A stretch of DNA of 64,000 bases from positions 11,124,001-11,188,000 of the forward strand of contig JARFIW010001104.1 of the NCBI GenBank assembly GCA_036346225.1, read 5' to 3'. The notes under the pieces were generated by a model. That model had not been told where the DNA came from. It searched no databases and saw only the letters and a program-made list of their open reading frames with translations. The position numbers and the translations under genes are program-made. Origin of the DNA: Platerodrilus igneus. Lineage: Eukaryota > Arthropoda > Insecta > Coleoptera > Lycidae. This document shows positions 33,010-45,020 of the stretch, piece after piece; the first letter of the stretch is position 1; every line of letters starts with the position of its first letter.

Positions 33010-33640
33010 CCATTGTCTAACAAGAATGTAATTTATTTCATATCTTCTTATATCTCCCGGCATCTTCCATGTGTATCGTCTTCTAGCATGATGTTGAAAC
33101 AATGTATTTGTAACAGTTAAATTGTTTTTGTCGCAAAATTTTACCAGCCTATTTCCCCTGTCATTTCTCGTGCTTAAACCAAATAAACCTACTACCGCTC
33201 CTTCCTTACCCTCACCTACCACTGCATTAAAATCCCCCGTAACTATTAAATTTTCATGTCCTTTTACATATCTTAGTATTTCATCTATATCTTTGTAGAT
33301 CGCCTCATTGTAGCTAGAAGTGGGCATGTATACTTGTATTATTATTGTATTTACCAGTATCGATTCTAATCTAACTATGAGTACTCTTTAGTTCTTTTGT
33401 AAGTAGTTTTCTACACGTTGTCCTATCTTTTTTTGCATAACTATCCCCACACCCGATTTTTCTTCCTCTGATTCTGTATGAATTACCCTAAAGTCTCCAC
33501 TCCAAAAATGCCCCGCCTCTGGCCAGCGAACTTTGCTGATCCCTGCGATGTCTAGTGCTAACCTATCCATTTCAATTTTCAAGTTCTCTAGCTTACTAAT
33601 TTTAAACTTCTGACATTCCACGCTCCAATTTGCAGAATGT
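33010..33640 (-). pseudogene. RTE endonuclease domain
   Basis: Two minus-strand blocks, 33621-33388 and 33327-32968, cover most of the AP-endonuclease-like domain: RLALDIAGISKVRWPEAGHF, then IIIQVYMPTSSYNEAIYKD, GDFNAVVGEGKEGAVVG with the intact GDFNA motif, and RRRYTWKMPGDIRRYEINYI. In the last block the catalytic Asp (IDYIL in the other copy) is Asn. A frameshift or stop near 33380 separates the blocks. The family nicks target DNA before reverse transcription; this copy has lost its RT entirely. Confidence 0.8.
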
Positions 33641-33750
33641 TCTTGACTCTTTTTTTATACTGTTGGATCACATTCCCCGAAGTAGTCTCCTTCCAGAGAT
33701 CTGAATGGTGAACTATTGTAACTCTGAAATTTTTACCCCACAGGATGACA

Positions 33751-34399
33751 TCATTTTAAAACAAGAATTCTGGTGTGTCAATCTCTGTCTGTGATAAATA
33801 TGACAGTGTTAGCACGTCATATCGTAAATCTATCGCTGGTGCCACCGTCATTATTGACCAGAGGGGCAGTAATAAAAACTGCTGCAGGATCTACCACGAA
33901 TATTAACGTTTCGGGAGCCGCCTAAATACTTCAGCTAAGTAGTTCGATTTTTAAAATTTTGTTAGTTATAAGAATATTTGTTATCTATATCTATAACGTT
34001 CTTTAGTTTCAATCACTTATGGTAGCTAAATTTAAATTATATCCTATGATTTGAAAAACCGTATAGTATTTGGCTAGTAGTTTTTTGGGTAATTTAGGAA
34101 ATTGAAAGATTCCTCTCTAATAATTCTGTCAAGGCCGCATCATAGATTGCCTATAAAGTGGATTTTTTAACGGGTTACTTGATATGATCATATCTTGTGT
34201 TGGTGCACTTATTTGTCTGTTTTAAGAAATTGAGTTCTAAACCAATCCTTCATCGTGGCATGGTTGTTTTAGCAAGTTGTACAATTAAGGTTCAGTAATA
34301 ATTATTTGAAAATCTAAGTTTTTTTAAGTTAATAATTGAATATAAAATTAGCTGTACTAAATCCCTATTTAGTTTTGTGTTAAGCCACTTTGATTCCAT
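33751..34399. other. No gene seen
   Basis: Unrecognised sequence between the 5' end of the minus-strand RTE and the end of the Copia remnant. Confidence 0.35.
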
Positions 34400-35812
34400 A
34401 CTGGTATTGCGTGTTGCCTATACATAATATTTTGTCATGCCATTAGAAACAGTATGGTACGTTAATTGGCTTATCAGAATTTGTGAGTTTTTTGCTGATA
34501 TCAACTGAAGTTGGAACATCTTTGCGATTATCCCTAAACGTTCCAAAGCTTTGTAAGTACATTTCGACTGGTTGATTGAATATGCGTGGTTCTTAGCATC
34601 TTTGCATATCTAAAAGATATCTCTTCCTATATTTTTCATTAAAAATTTTGATGATAATTTCCACTTAAATTCATTTTAGTATTAACGCCATTTTTTAAAA
34701 TCAGCCAATTGCCCTTGAATATGGCAACTATGATAATTTTTTATCCATAAATTTGTAGAATACACAGGGATCATTTTTTGCAACTATGGAAACCATAATC
34801 CTTTAACCATTTGTTTAGTTTAAAATTCCCAAACTCTACTAACCTGTTTAAGACCATAAAGAGATTTTTGAAGCTTACACACTGTAGGACTACCTACTGA
34901 ATATCTCTGCAGTTGAAGCATATAAACTTCTTCACCGGCTTGTAAAAAGGTACAAATTGCATTTTTTTTGTATGACAAGATCCATTTTGCTGCTAATGCT
35001 ATCAATAGTGTAATCAAAGAATATCTTACGACAGGTGAACAAGTATCCTCATAGTCAATACCTTGTAGTTGAGAACGTTCCTTGATTACTAATCATGCTT
35101 TGCAATGTGCACCACTGACATCATTATATTTAGTCTTGAAGACCTGTTTGTAATTTGCTACTCTGCGATAAGGTGGTAGTTCAAGTTGCCACATGTTCTA
35201 TCAGTGATTTATACTCTTCATTCGTAGCTTCGTGGTATAAATCATTGTGGTTTCTTGACAAAGTTTCAATTAATGAAAGAATCACTTACTTCTTGGGATG
35301 CAGACATAACGTTGCCATTCGACTTTCTTGTTTTTGGAGTATGTCCTGATTTTTTCAAACGTCGAAACTTCTAAATATGCATTGTGGGTACATAATCAAC
35401 ATCAAGATCAGACTGCCTTTGATCAGACGATTCTGTCAAATATTCGCTGCAAGCTGGTCATCGCTATCTCCACTGCACGTAAATTCGTTAACAAATTGAC
35501 CTTCTACGTAATTATGAGCATCAACAACTTGATATGCATGTACGGCCTCTTTAAAAGACTCCATCATACGAAAAAATGAGTTTTTATGTATATCATTATT
35601 GGTTTGATATTGGAGACACTGTTTTCCAAAAACTACATATCTCTAATGATTACTTTTTAGATTTCAAGTTATATTAACGATATGTTGTAGATTGATCAGC
35701 ATATTCGTTCATCAAGCATCCCTTAACTTTTGCATCAAATTTTCTTCGTTTTTTCCTAGGAACATGCATCATTGCTTGTTGTGCTTTACGCTTTGCTATA
35801 CTATTGCGCAAT
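34400..35812 (-). pseudogene. Copia pol remnant: end of integrase and reverse transcriptase
   Basis: Minus-strand reading across frames gives the integrase C-terminus (AMMHVPRKKRRKFDAKVKGC near 35770), then VFKTKYNDVSGAH, LQGIDYEDTCSPVVRYS and LIALAAKW. Next come EEVYMLQLQRYSVGSPTVCK and LYGLKQVSRVWEF (34820-35017), and finally a block like INQSKCTYKALERF near 34560. The YVDD catalytic box region (near 34730-34760) is garbled. There are many stops and frameshifts. Orientation and order continue those of the fragment at 40.6-43.2 kb, so both probably come from one Copia element separated by later insertions. Confidence 0.8.
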
Positions 35813-36332
35813 TGTTATAATATAACGTATAATTACACTGCAAATTATGTGCCATTTTGTATCAAATACTGAACACGTTTAAAAGTGATGCAATGGTCAA
35901 ATTTTCTTGCACAATGTAAATAAAAACAATTTACTCACTTAAATCGCACCTTGCAGCCAAATCCCAGGGTCCATGACGTTTTGTGGGTCATATCACGCCA
36001 TGTTGACTCCAAATTTCATCCGTCCAAACTCTATTCATTTGTAGGGGAACGATAAGGAACAACCAGGTATGACGAACAATCAAGGCAAGATAGAAAGGAA
36101 CCTACACACCTTCAAAGAAAAGGCACACCACACAGATAGATGTTCGATGCTTCAGGACTCGTGGCTTAATGGCGTCTTTTCACACTACACACACTCCGTA
36201 TCCACTCTGTGCAGACGCGAATGTCCGGGTGGGCGGAAGTCGGCGTTTTTAATTTAAAAAGATATGCGGGAACTACTTTATAATTTATACTTAATCTAAA
36301 TGTGATACATAGCCAATTTTTGGCATGTAACA
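35813..36332 (-). repeat. Probable LTR related to the Gypsy LTR family
   Basis: In minus-strand sense it begins TGTTACATGCCAAAAATTGG and ends TATTATAACA, giving a TGTTA...TAACA pair. The start matches the solo LTR and 59.8-kb LTR starts (TGTTACGTGCCAA). It also shares a TTAAGTGAGTA string with their TATGTAAGTA/CATGTGAGTA blocks. I found no matching target duplication, so it may be the edge of a deleted element and not a clean solo LTR. It sits exactly at the break in the Copia integrase. Confidence 0.5.
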
Positions 36333-36903
36333 TGCTTCACAACCGAATAGGGGCAAATTTGCTATATTTGGTATGGCATTGGACCACGTTTTCTCTAGTC
36401 TTAATCGAACTTGTTACGGGTGATTGAAGCATTAAATTATTATATTTGGAATTACCCAAAATGGGCAGGAATCCCACAGTAAATCGAGGGTGCACCTACT
36501 AACTACAGTGGTGCGAGAGTGGATTCCCATAGAAACAATACAAAGAAAAAAGGAAAAAATGTAGCAATTTATTAGGTGCAATATCAAGCTATGTTACAAA
36601 TAACACTTACCATGAAAGGTTTTCTACACTGTTAAATTAATGACGGTAACTAGTCTGGTCTAATGATAATCCTGTGGACGACGAGTAATCCTCGAGATTT
36701 TAATTATGTTCAACTCCGGTGAAATTTAGTTACTTTTACAAAATGCTACCTATGTGTTTAAAATACAACAAATTTCAACATACTACGTCACCTAAATCCA
36801 TTTTATTATAACATTATTCCACCATACCTCTAAACAGATATACATATAATTTTAAACTTACTTAAATCAATACTCCCTGTATGTTTGTTGTGATTTGTTT
36901 AGC
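36333..36903. other. No gene seen
   Basis: Unrecognised sequence. Its right edge (36870-36890, ATACTCCCTGTATGTTTGTT) matches the flank of the palindrome at 5.2 kb. Confidence 0.35.
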
Positions 36904-37127
36904 ATTCTTCTTAATCTTCTTTTAAACTTTAAAAATTTTTGCTTAGTGTACTCAAACCAAATATTTCGAACATCAATAAATCAAAGTCACCTTCAATTTA
37001 TGTCATAAAAGTCAAAGTAGAAGTTTTTATTATTTTGACAACAAACCTAGGTCATGGATCGAAACGTAAATAAAAATGATTTTAAAAACTACGAGTGGTT
37101 TAATTCCCAAAGAAAATTAAGAAGAAT
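36904..37127 (+). mobile_element. MITE-like element with TTCTTCTTAAT ends
   Basis: The left end is ATTCTTCTTAATCTTC and the right end is AAAATTAAGAAGAAT, forming short inverted repeats. A second copy in reverse orientation lies at 49402-49602; both share AAAATTTTTGCTTAGT, CAATTTATGTCATAAA and GGTCATGGATCGAAAC blocks. No ORF. The sequence next to the right end (CCACTCGTAGTTTTTAAAATC when read inverted) matches the arms of the perfect palindrome at 5226-5351. Confidence 0.7.
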
Positions 37128-37649
37128 TACTTAAATGAATGTGAATGTCAGCGACATGACTATGTTTTTGTAAACAAATACACACAGAACTGTAAAATTT
37201 CATAATCAGTTCATATTTGATTAAACTAACCTTAATGATTCAATTATAATAATTTGCAGCGCATCTTTAACTTTCAATTGAAACGGGCAATGTCCAAATT
37301 TTATACATCTAATAATTTAACACTATACTTAGTGGACTTTGTATAAGTTTATCAATATTTTATGCTACAAAAAATCATGCAGAAATGCCACAATTAAAAA
37401 ACAACATTTTTAACGAACTTATAACATACAGTTTACATCTTCAGGTGAACAAAGAATTCCATTTGAGTCAAAAACAACTTCATGTGCCATCGGGTACATA
37501 TTTCCAAATTTCTTGCTTGGAACCAATTTGTCCCAATCGTTAATGTTGTGGGTCTGCCGAAAATCCTACATTTGATATTCTAATGCTCCACCCAAACGTA
37601 CTATATTGGCCAGGAAGAGAGTTTTTTACCTGGAAATTTTGAATTTTGC

Positions 37650-37861
37650 CGAAACCTTGCTGTTCCAAGTGAGGTAGAGATTTTTAACGTGCATGACAAC
37701 ACACACACTAGACCTACATCTTACCTCTCATCTGTAACGAGGGCATATTTTTGCGAAGAATGCTCACCTAGCATTTTTCAAGTGGACTGTGTCGGGCTTC
37801 GAACCCGGTACTTTGTGCTTGGTAGTCACACACATACCGACTGTGTCACAGAGCCGCCGCT
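37650..37861 (-). mobile_element. tRNA-derived SINE
   Basis: The minus strand reads like a degenerate tRNA: an A-box-like TGACACAGTCGGTATG (about 37833-37848) and a strong B box GGTTCGAAGCC (37795-37805) flanked by CCGG. It has no foldable acceptor stem, and it runs on into a non-tRNA body (GCATTCTTCGCAAAAATATG, CTCGTTACAGATGAGAGGTA, GTCATGCACGTTAAAAATCT). That layout fits a SINE promoted by RNA polymerase III. The 3' end is uncertain. Confidence 0.65.
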
Positions 37862-40609
37862 TTGTCAAAAATCCGTGGGATTTCACCATGTTAATGCCTG
37901 ATTATTACTTCATACTCACTGGGTACATCCGACTACTCTTTCAACTTTGCCCGCACATGTGTTTTTGCATATGTCATGTGAATAATTAATTTAATTGTTC
38001 TCTATCCACTGTCTAGCGTTAACTCTTTTTTTCTACTCTCCATACGTTTAGTGGGGATTATGTTATTGTATAACATTCATATTTCACTTGCATCAATCAT
38101 GACTCCTGTGGTACAATCAGGCAAAAGCCATGTGCCCGTGGTTATTTTGTTGTTTCAGAAGTTTGAATAGATACATTGAAAACCGTTTTACTTTGTATTA
38201 AATGATATAATTAATAAGTTCTACTACTGAGCATCTGTGCTTTTTTAAATAGTTACTACATTGTCCGAGTATGCTTATGAGGTTGCCAGGCCTTAATTTG
38301 TATTGTAATTACATGTGTGCCGCTATAACATTAATTCTACTTTATTTAACTAAAATGTGTAAAAAGCTCTCATATATTTGGGATAATTATGATATGGAAC
38401 ATGCCTATTAGTCGTTTCACTGTTATTTACTTCATGCTTTCTTAAAATGACATGACCCCGCTATAAAAATTTAGTGTTATAATTATTATGCTTATCCTTT
38501 TTGTGGTTTTGAAATAATTTATGAACTTGAATTGCGTTCACATATATTGACGTGATGAGGGGTCACGATAGGTCATTGAAACCCAAATTCTTCAAATAAA
38601 TCCCACCAAAATATAAAAGAATCCGGAAAATAGAAAATTCCGTAAATTCATGGTCACACCCTGTAAAACACAGGCGTACTTTTATTCATTAAAGTGCCAT
38701 GCAAAAACGCAAATTGTGCGTGTATAAATAATCACTCTGTATTATATGTGTATTGTAAATACATAGCAAGTAACGTAAGTTGTATATGTAAAAATAATTA
38801 ATTTTAAGATACCCTAAAATGCATTTAAATGCGAACGCATATCGATCGTTTTAAGATAAATACAAAGCCATTTATTTTCACTTATTAATTATCAATACAT
38901 TTTTGCTTTTGATTTGCTGTAAAGAGCATAGACTAGTACTAGCTTTATGCATTTAGTATAAAAATAAATAATTTCGTGTATTTAAAAACCCAATTCTAGT
39001 TTTAATTTTGTGTACTGAAACACGAAAGCAAATACTTTCTATAAAATGCAACCCCTTTTGCATTAAAAAGCAATTAAAGTTTAAATTAATTACCCTGTGA
39101 ATTACAGAAATTTGTTTTAAATAAAGGATTTTCTAGAATATTAGGAATATAAAACGATGAGTTATCCGCATTTAGAATTCGTATGAACTCATTAATAAAT
39201 AAACGTTTGTTCCAAGAAGCGGCCCGGAACACTAAAAAACCCAGAAAATGTAATAGAAATTGATAAGAAATATTTATGATCTTCGCATTAACTGTAGGAT
39301 AGAAGGAGACCGCGAGCTTTAACCTTGAATGTTAAACAAGGACAAACAGCGCGCATCACAAATAACTGGAACGAAAGTACGAGGTAATAAACTCAACAAA
39401 TTTGAACACTAATAAGGATTTTCAAGACAATTGCGTAAGATAGGTGTTTATTATTTAGAATGGAATCGCGCACATTCTACAACCTACTGGAAACAGATAG
39501 ATTAGAATATATAAGGAAGCGTTTATCAAATAAAGGGATTGATTCGATTAATTCGATTCTTAAATTTAATCGCGAAATGTTATTTTGATTTAAGTTGCGA
39601 GCTGTTACTTTGTGAAGATATTTCAAGTATGCAGTAAGCATACTGTAATTTAATAATTATGATGGTACAATGAATATAGAAGTGATTTTAAATGCAAATT
39701 ACATAAAAAATGGAATTTATTAAATTGCAATGAAGAGGGAAAATTCTTCAACATGACGCTATTTTAAAAATTTTATTAAATAATTGAAAGATTTAAACTT
39801 AATATACTTTGGTAACTACTGTTTGAAACGAGGATTTTAAATATGGAAAATCTTGTGTGCTGATTTGGACATCAATTTAAAATAAGATATTTAATTACTA
39901 GGAGCGTTTTTGTGGATTCTGCAAGTATTGATTTTAGATTTATTTTTAACTAATATTGGAGTATTTGTATTTAGTTTAAGAGAGTCCTAATAATTTTTTT
40001 GTAAGGGATTTTACCAGGAAAATGTGTGATCAGAGTTCAAAACACTCCGACCTTTTAATAAATTATCCGTCAAGGATTTTTTTGGCCAGACAAACCTTAC
40101 AAGCGTGGCAATAAACATACTAGGCAAACCATCCATAAAAAAGGAAATTTAGTTCTGTAAATTTAAAATAAGGTAAGGAACAATTTGTTTTTATATAATA
40201 AGAATTTTTTAGAAATTATTTTATGTTTGAAAGAAACGATGTTGTAAAAACTTTTGTATGAGAGAAAATATTTTAGACTGTAGATGCTTTGTGATATTGT
40301 TGTGTTTTATTTCGTTTTGAAAACTCTGTCAATTCCATTGAGCTAGTCAGGTAAAGTTAGAAAGGAAGGTAAGTGGACAATTTCAAGTTTAAAATTTGCT
40401 GTATCTGTATCACAGCACTCTTTTAGTGTCACTCACAACGCAGGCCTTACTACAGCAATATGTTCAACAGAAATAAGTCTGTTATTTTAATAGAACTAAA
40501 AATTTATTGAAATATCATGCTTACTGAATACTACTATTTATCAAATCTGAATATACAGGGTATATAAATATTAATTTGTACCTTTAAGATTAATTTTCTT
40601 CTTTTTGAA
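37862..40609. other. No gene seen
   Basis: AT-rich sequence with no supported gene or repeat. It forms most of the DNA separating the two Copia parts. A lone ATACAGGGTATATAAAT at 40553-40569 is reminiscent of a mariner-like tip, but no partner was found. Confidence 0.4.
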
Positions 40610-43245
40610 TCCTGTTTGAATGTAATGTAATGCCGATGCGTTATAAATCCTTACATTGTGATTTGTGAAACAAGTATGCTCATGTGCAAACCGCTCCATA
40701 TCAAAATTCTTGACCTAATCCAGCGTCAAATAACATACAATGTGCACATTTGACAATTGTCTGATCCACTCAGTCTGCCATGCCATTATCTTCTTACATG
40801 TTTGGGCAAGTTAGCTGATGCTGAACTCCAGATTCATTTGATAATTTGCCCAGTTTAGTGTTGCAATATTTGCTACCATTGTTGGTGCATAGTACTTTAA
40901 TCTCTTTACCCGCTTGATTCTTAACAAACATTTTGAAATTCTCAAACTATTTGCATACCATATCCTTTCTTTTCATAGTGTATACAAAATCTTTTCGAGT
41001 AGTCAGTAAAAGCACAAAACAAATGAACCTTCAAGTGAATTCATGCACAGTAGCCCACAAACATCTAAATGAACTAATTCTAAAATTGTTTTAACATGAG
41101 TATCGTATAATTAAAATGGGTATCTTATGCTGTTTTTCTTTAAGACAAATTACACAAGTACTTTCGTTGCCAATGCTATTTCAGTTAACTCCTTCAACTA
41201 AACCTGACTTTAATTTTTATAGACAAATTGTATTAATATAACCCAGGCGACGATGCCGTCTTTCTGGACATCAAACTACTGTGCACTGATACATTGTTTA
41301 AATGGTACATTCCATGAACTAGGCTTGCTGTTGCCATAATGCCACCATTGTTGTCCAATATTGTACAATCATTTGGATCAAATTTAACTACATTCCCACC
41401 TGAAATGATTTTACTGACAGTTAGAAACACATTGAACGTCCTTAATCCAGATACATGTAGTTGTTTTACCTTTGATAACTTTTAAAACAAAATCACCCAC
41501 ACAGCTAACTGCTAAGGGTGTATTATCAGCAACTAAAACGTTTTGACAATCAATGTCTTTCCTATTGATTAATAAAATTTCCCACAGCAGAGTATAAAGA
41601 ATTTAATTTTTCTGATTGAGTATTCCACTGCTTGTGTTTTTTATGTTTTTTTGCGCAATTTTTAACAATATGCTCTACTTTATGATATTCGAAACATTTT
41701 ACGACCTTTTTCTTGAACGTTTGTTCACCAAATATAGCAGTGGTCTCGTTCCTAGTTAAATCTGCTGCTTTAATTTGTTGCAATAGCTTTGTTTACCAAA
41801 TCAGATGTAATCTTTAAACCAGATGATTCTAGACCCATTGTTATCTACTTATAGTTATCGGGCAATCACGTTAATAATAAAGTTTCTATCCATTCATCAT
41901 CTATATTTAATTTTACATTGCGTAGATTATGAGCAGTCATTACAATTATGTAGACCTATTCGTCAACGTTGATACAATTTTCCACTCAAACCAAAGTCTT
42001 CAAACGATTTTGCAAACATAGCATATTGTTATGAGCCTAATGAACGTTAACGTTAATTATTTTAATTTTCCCTGAAGGGGCGGGCGACGAGTATAACAGT
42101 TTTTGTGCACCAGCTAACTCCTGTGGTGCGACACGTGTTCTAACAAAAAAAAAAAAATGTTCTGAAACTCCTTAAACAATTAGCCGCACTTCGGACTTCA
42201 CCTACTTGGAAAGCTTATCAACTGTTCTTCGATCTTATGTCAAAAGATCTGTGAGCACCAACTTGTCTTGTCATCTAGGCTATAATCCGTTGGAAGAAGA
42301 GTGTTCGAGTGGATACATTGCTTATTCCGGCCTCCTGGTATGTCTTTTCATCTGGGCTATAATCCGTTGGAAGAAGAGTGTTCTAGTGAATACATTGCTT
42401 ATTCCGGCCTTCTGGTAGGATGGAGTTCCTATTACAAAAAAATTTCACATGTGTTTAAAAAAATCGTACTGCTTCGCCTAATTTCTATCTCATTGGAATA
42501 TGTCACAAGATGGTCAATGAGACATTTACAAAATTTTATAACAAGAAAACCTATACAGTTAGCCTGTTTTAACTGGCCAAGTGTGTGCTTCCTAAAATAA
42601 ACTTCCATCTAGATATATCATTTCTTCAATGTTACCAAACTACTAGTTAACCTTTTTAATTTAGTATCAAATGTCCCTTTCGCATAATAACTTATACAAA
42701 TAAAAAAATTCCTGTGGTCTGTTGATTATATCCTCATCGTCTACCTTATGACTACCATCTCAAAAATATCACCATATTAAGAGATACAAAATAAAGTAAT
42801 TTACAGTTTGTATTCCTTTTCCGTCCAGAAGGACCTCCATTGCGCCAGGCATGCGTTAGCTATGTTGCAGGAAAACGAGTTCCAACCAATGTTGCTTGGA
42901 GCTAACTTTTCAGTTTTTTGAACATTTCCTTTAGGGCTGCTATCGATTATGCTTTTAACTCCATGAAATCACTCTGACTTTCACCAGAGCTGAACCGTTT
43001 CAGGTCGACAAACCCCTTTAAACGGATTACCGCAACATGTCTTTTGTTCACCCATTCGATGTGTAACAACGATGTTTTTTTTTGTCAACTAAAAACTTTG
43101 GATCAATCTGTGTGTATTTCCATAGTTTAAATTCGGAGTACTCTTCCACTACTAATTTCCATGATTCAAAATCCTCCTGACCCTTTAGCTTTTCAATTGT
43201 ATGTAATATATCAGACACCATATTAATGAATAGTAAAACAAACAA
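40610..43245 (-). pseudogene. Copia gag-protease-integrase remnant
   Basis: Minus-strand blocks in order are: gag N-terminus at 43213-43040 (MVSDILHTIEKLKGQEDFESW); later gag at about 42060-41790 (VKLNIDDEWIETLLL, LESSGLKITSDLV); and the zinc knuckle at 41700-41640 (CFEYHKVEHIVKNC, where CCHC requires a Cys now Tyr). Then come a protease-region trace near 41540 and the pre-integrase block at 41430-41233 (GGNVVKFDPNDCTILDNNGG, MSRKTASSPGLY). The integrase core runs from 41090 to 40690 (LELVHLDVCG, IATLNWANYQMN), ending near 40620 in LFHKSQCKDL. About 960 bp of unrelated DNA with a tandem repeat interrupts gag (42060-43020). There are numerous stops. No LTRs could be assigned. Confidence 0.8.
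42265..42417. repeat. Two tandem 77-bp units
   Basis: CTATAATCCGTTGGAAGAAG occurs at 42280 and 42357. The units share ACATTGCTTATTCCGGCC and are about 95% alike. They lie inside the insertion that splits the Copia gag. Confidence 0.85.
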
Positions 43246-44394
43246 GTGCCAGATTTAATACACAATATTGGAGATCAGCGAAGCAATCACTTACAAACAA
43301 TACTAGTGGTCACCAGCAAGTAAGTAGCTACAGATGTCAAAGAAACTTTGTGGCCGGACGTAAACCACTCATTCCAGATTGAAGATACCAATAGAAAAGC
43401 AAGTAGTGTCTGTAATCTATCTTCCAAATTCAACAAACAACATTCTGCGAACAGTGAAAGAATAGATCGTTCCAGTAACGCTCTCTATAAGATTATATAA
43501 ATAGTACAAATAAGGACAATTTCAATTAATAGAAAACTAGCTGCAAAAGCATATTCTACGATTTTACATTACAAGCACAAGATATCAAATCAGGAAAACC
43601 ATGATCTAATAATAACATCCAAAACTAATAATCTCAAATTCCTTGCATCTATGCGATAGCGATAAAACCAGGTATTGATGTAAATATCAAGAGCATGAAC
43701 TAAATTGTGGTTTTAAGTAGGCGTGTCAAATAAGTCTAGAAATAGAGATCGCATTTGATGCATTTAGATTTTAAAAAGGAAGTAACAGCATACAATGAAA
43801 CTATGTATGAAATAGAAATTTACACGTTGCAGTTGAACTCAGCTTTATTAAATTGATTTTAATAGGGTTTATTTATTGTTGTTCAAGTTGATGATATTTG
43901 TTCATACATTATGTTTACTTTTAGTAATGACCCTAGTAAGATAGTAATTTCGAAATAATATTCTAATATTTTTGAAACACCTGCTGGGAAATAATGATAA
44001 GATTAGTATTTGCTTATCAGTGTTTATAGTTTGTTAGATATCTGGTTTTGTAATAAGATTGTTCTAATTATGATAGGCAAATAGCTATGAATATGATGTA
44101 ATGTATGGCATTTGTTTGGTTTGTCATACCTAAATGCATTTAGTTGAGAATTTTTGACGTGCACTGCTCTTTTGCTTGGATAGTTTTGTTTAGTTAAAAC
44201 TACAAATAACCAACTTAATACATTTCGGCTGCATTGCAGTGCTAACTGTGATTTGTGTAAATTATATGAAACAAAAAGTTAAAGCTGTTGTAAACAGAGT
44301 ATTTTATTGGTTTACAAATATGCGGCCCGGCTAAGGAAAATATTAACTTGTGTAGAAATTCTTTGAAATGAGGCCATTTATTTTGTTTGCCTCG
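43246..44394. other. No gene seen
   Basis: The 5' flank of the Copia gag remnant on the minus strand. It may include its leader or LTR, but I cannot define one without a second copy. Confidence 0.35.
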
Positions 44395-45020
44395 TCCGTA
44401 GTTTGTTGTGCCCTCAATTTGGTCACAAATTATTACCTGTTAAACAGTCCAAGAAAGCAATTAAAAATTATGCAAAAAGCTTACCTGACTTAATAGCTGT
44501 AACCAAGGTATCCTCTGCTTGTCGCTTCCAGTTGGAAGTTACCGCTGGTCTTCAGATAGATCAGGATTTGGTGAAGGTCCGCTTCTTACGTTTGGTCCAG
44601 ATTCTTACCGCAAAGAGCATTGAATCTACTCAGCTAAGGAATTTGAGACATTGTTAAGGTAATTCAACAGATATGAAGGAATGCAAACGGTACACTTCGT
44701 GCACTCACATTTAATACATTGGTATCGTCCAGTAGTTGGAGAACAGGTTACCGTTTAAAATGCCGTTCTCATGAACTCATCGATGTCCCCATCACCACAA
44801 ACGCCTTTCATTGGTTGAACGTGATAAATACACATTCCTTCGAAGCTGGGAAATGCAGACAAACAAATACATACAATAAAATGTAGGTTATTCCTTTACA
44901 ATACATGAGAAAAGGAAACCGCAATTTTATCGTAGTAACCTAATTAATTTGGGAAAATAAAGCTTTCCCTTTAGGATTATAAAATCCCCTATTCCTAATA
45001 TTAAAACAAAAACTTTGTGT
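44395..45020 (+). repeat. ~630-bp dispersed repeat, copy 1
   Basis: Aligns end to end with 53250-53890 in the same orientation. Shared blocks are GTGCCCTCAA/ATGCCCTCAA, AAGAAAGCAATTAAAAAT, GTAACCAAGG, TTTAATA..TCGATATCC-type, ACCACAAACGCCT and CATTGGTTGAA, AATACATACAATAAAAT, and TAATTAATTTGGGAAAATAAAGCTTTCC-type. No ORF is conserved between copies, so the short ORF at 44403-44657 is not a gene. The element type is unknown. Confidence 0.75.

Larger units (their letters stand above)
31958..33750 (-). mobile_element. RTE copy with internal deletion and inserted solo LTR
   Basis: On the minus strand the copy starts near 33750 in the 5' UTR (CTACTTCGGGG-like block at 33665-33690) and runs through the endonuclease. 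It is interrupted by a solo LTR (32354-33002) and resumes in the linker at 32353-32095. It then jumps straight to the 3' terminal block (31985-32080; CATTAGGTCTTCAGTCCTGG on the plus strand) and a (GAT)n tail (31958-31985). The whole RT domain is deleted between about 32085 and 32095. Comparison with the plus-strand copy at 2119-4400 establishes the order. Confidence 0.8.

Noticed and set aside
37781..37861. tRNA gene on the minus strand
   Set aside because: The A and B boxes are present, but no acceptor-stem pairing or clear anticodon arm; a SINE head explains it better.
44403..44657. 84-codon ORF in the 630-bp repeat
   Set aside because: The frame is not preserved in the second repeat copy at 53.25 kb.
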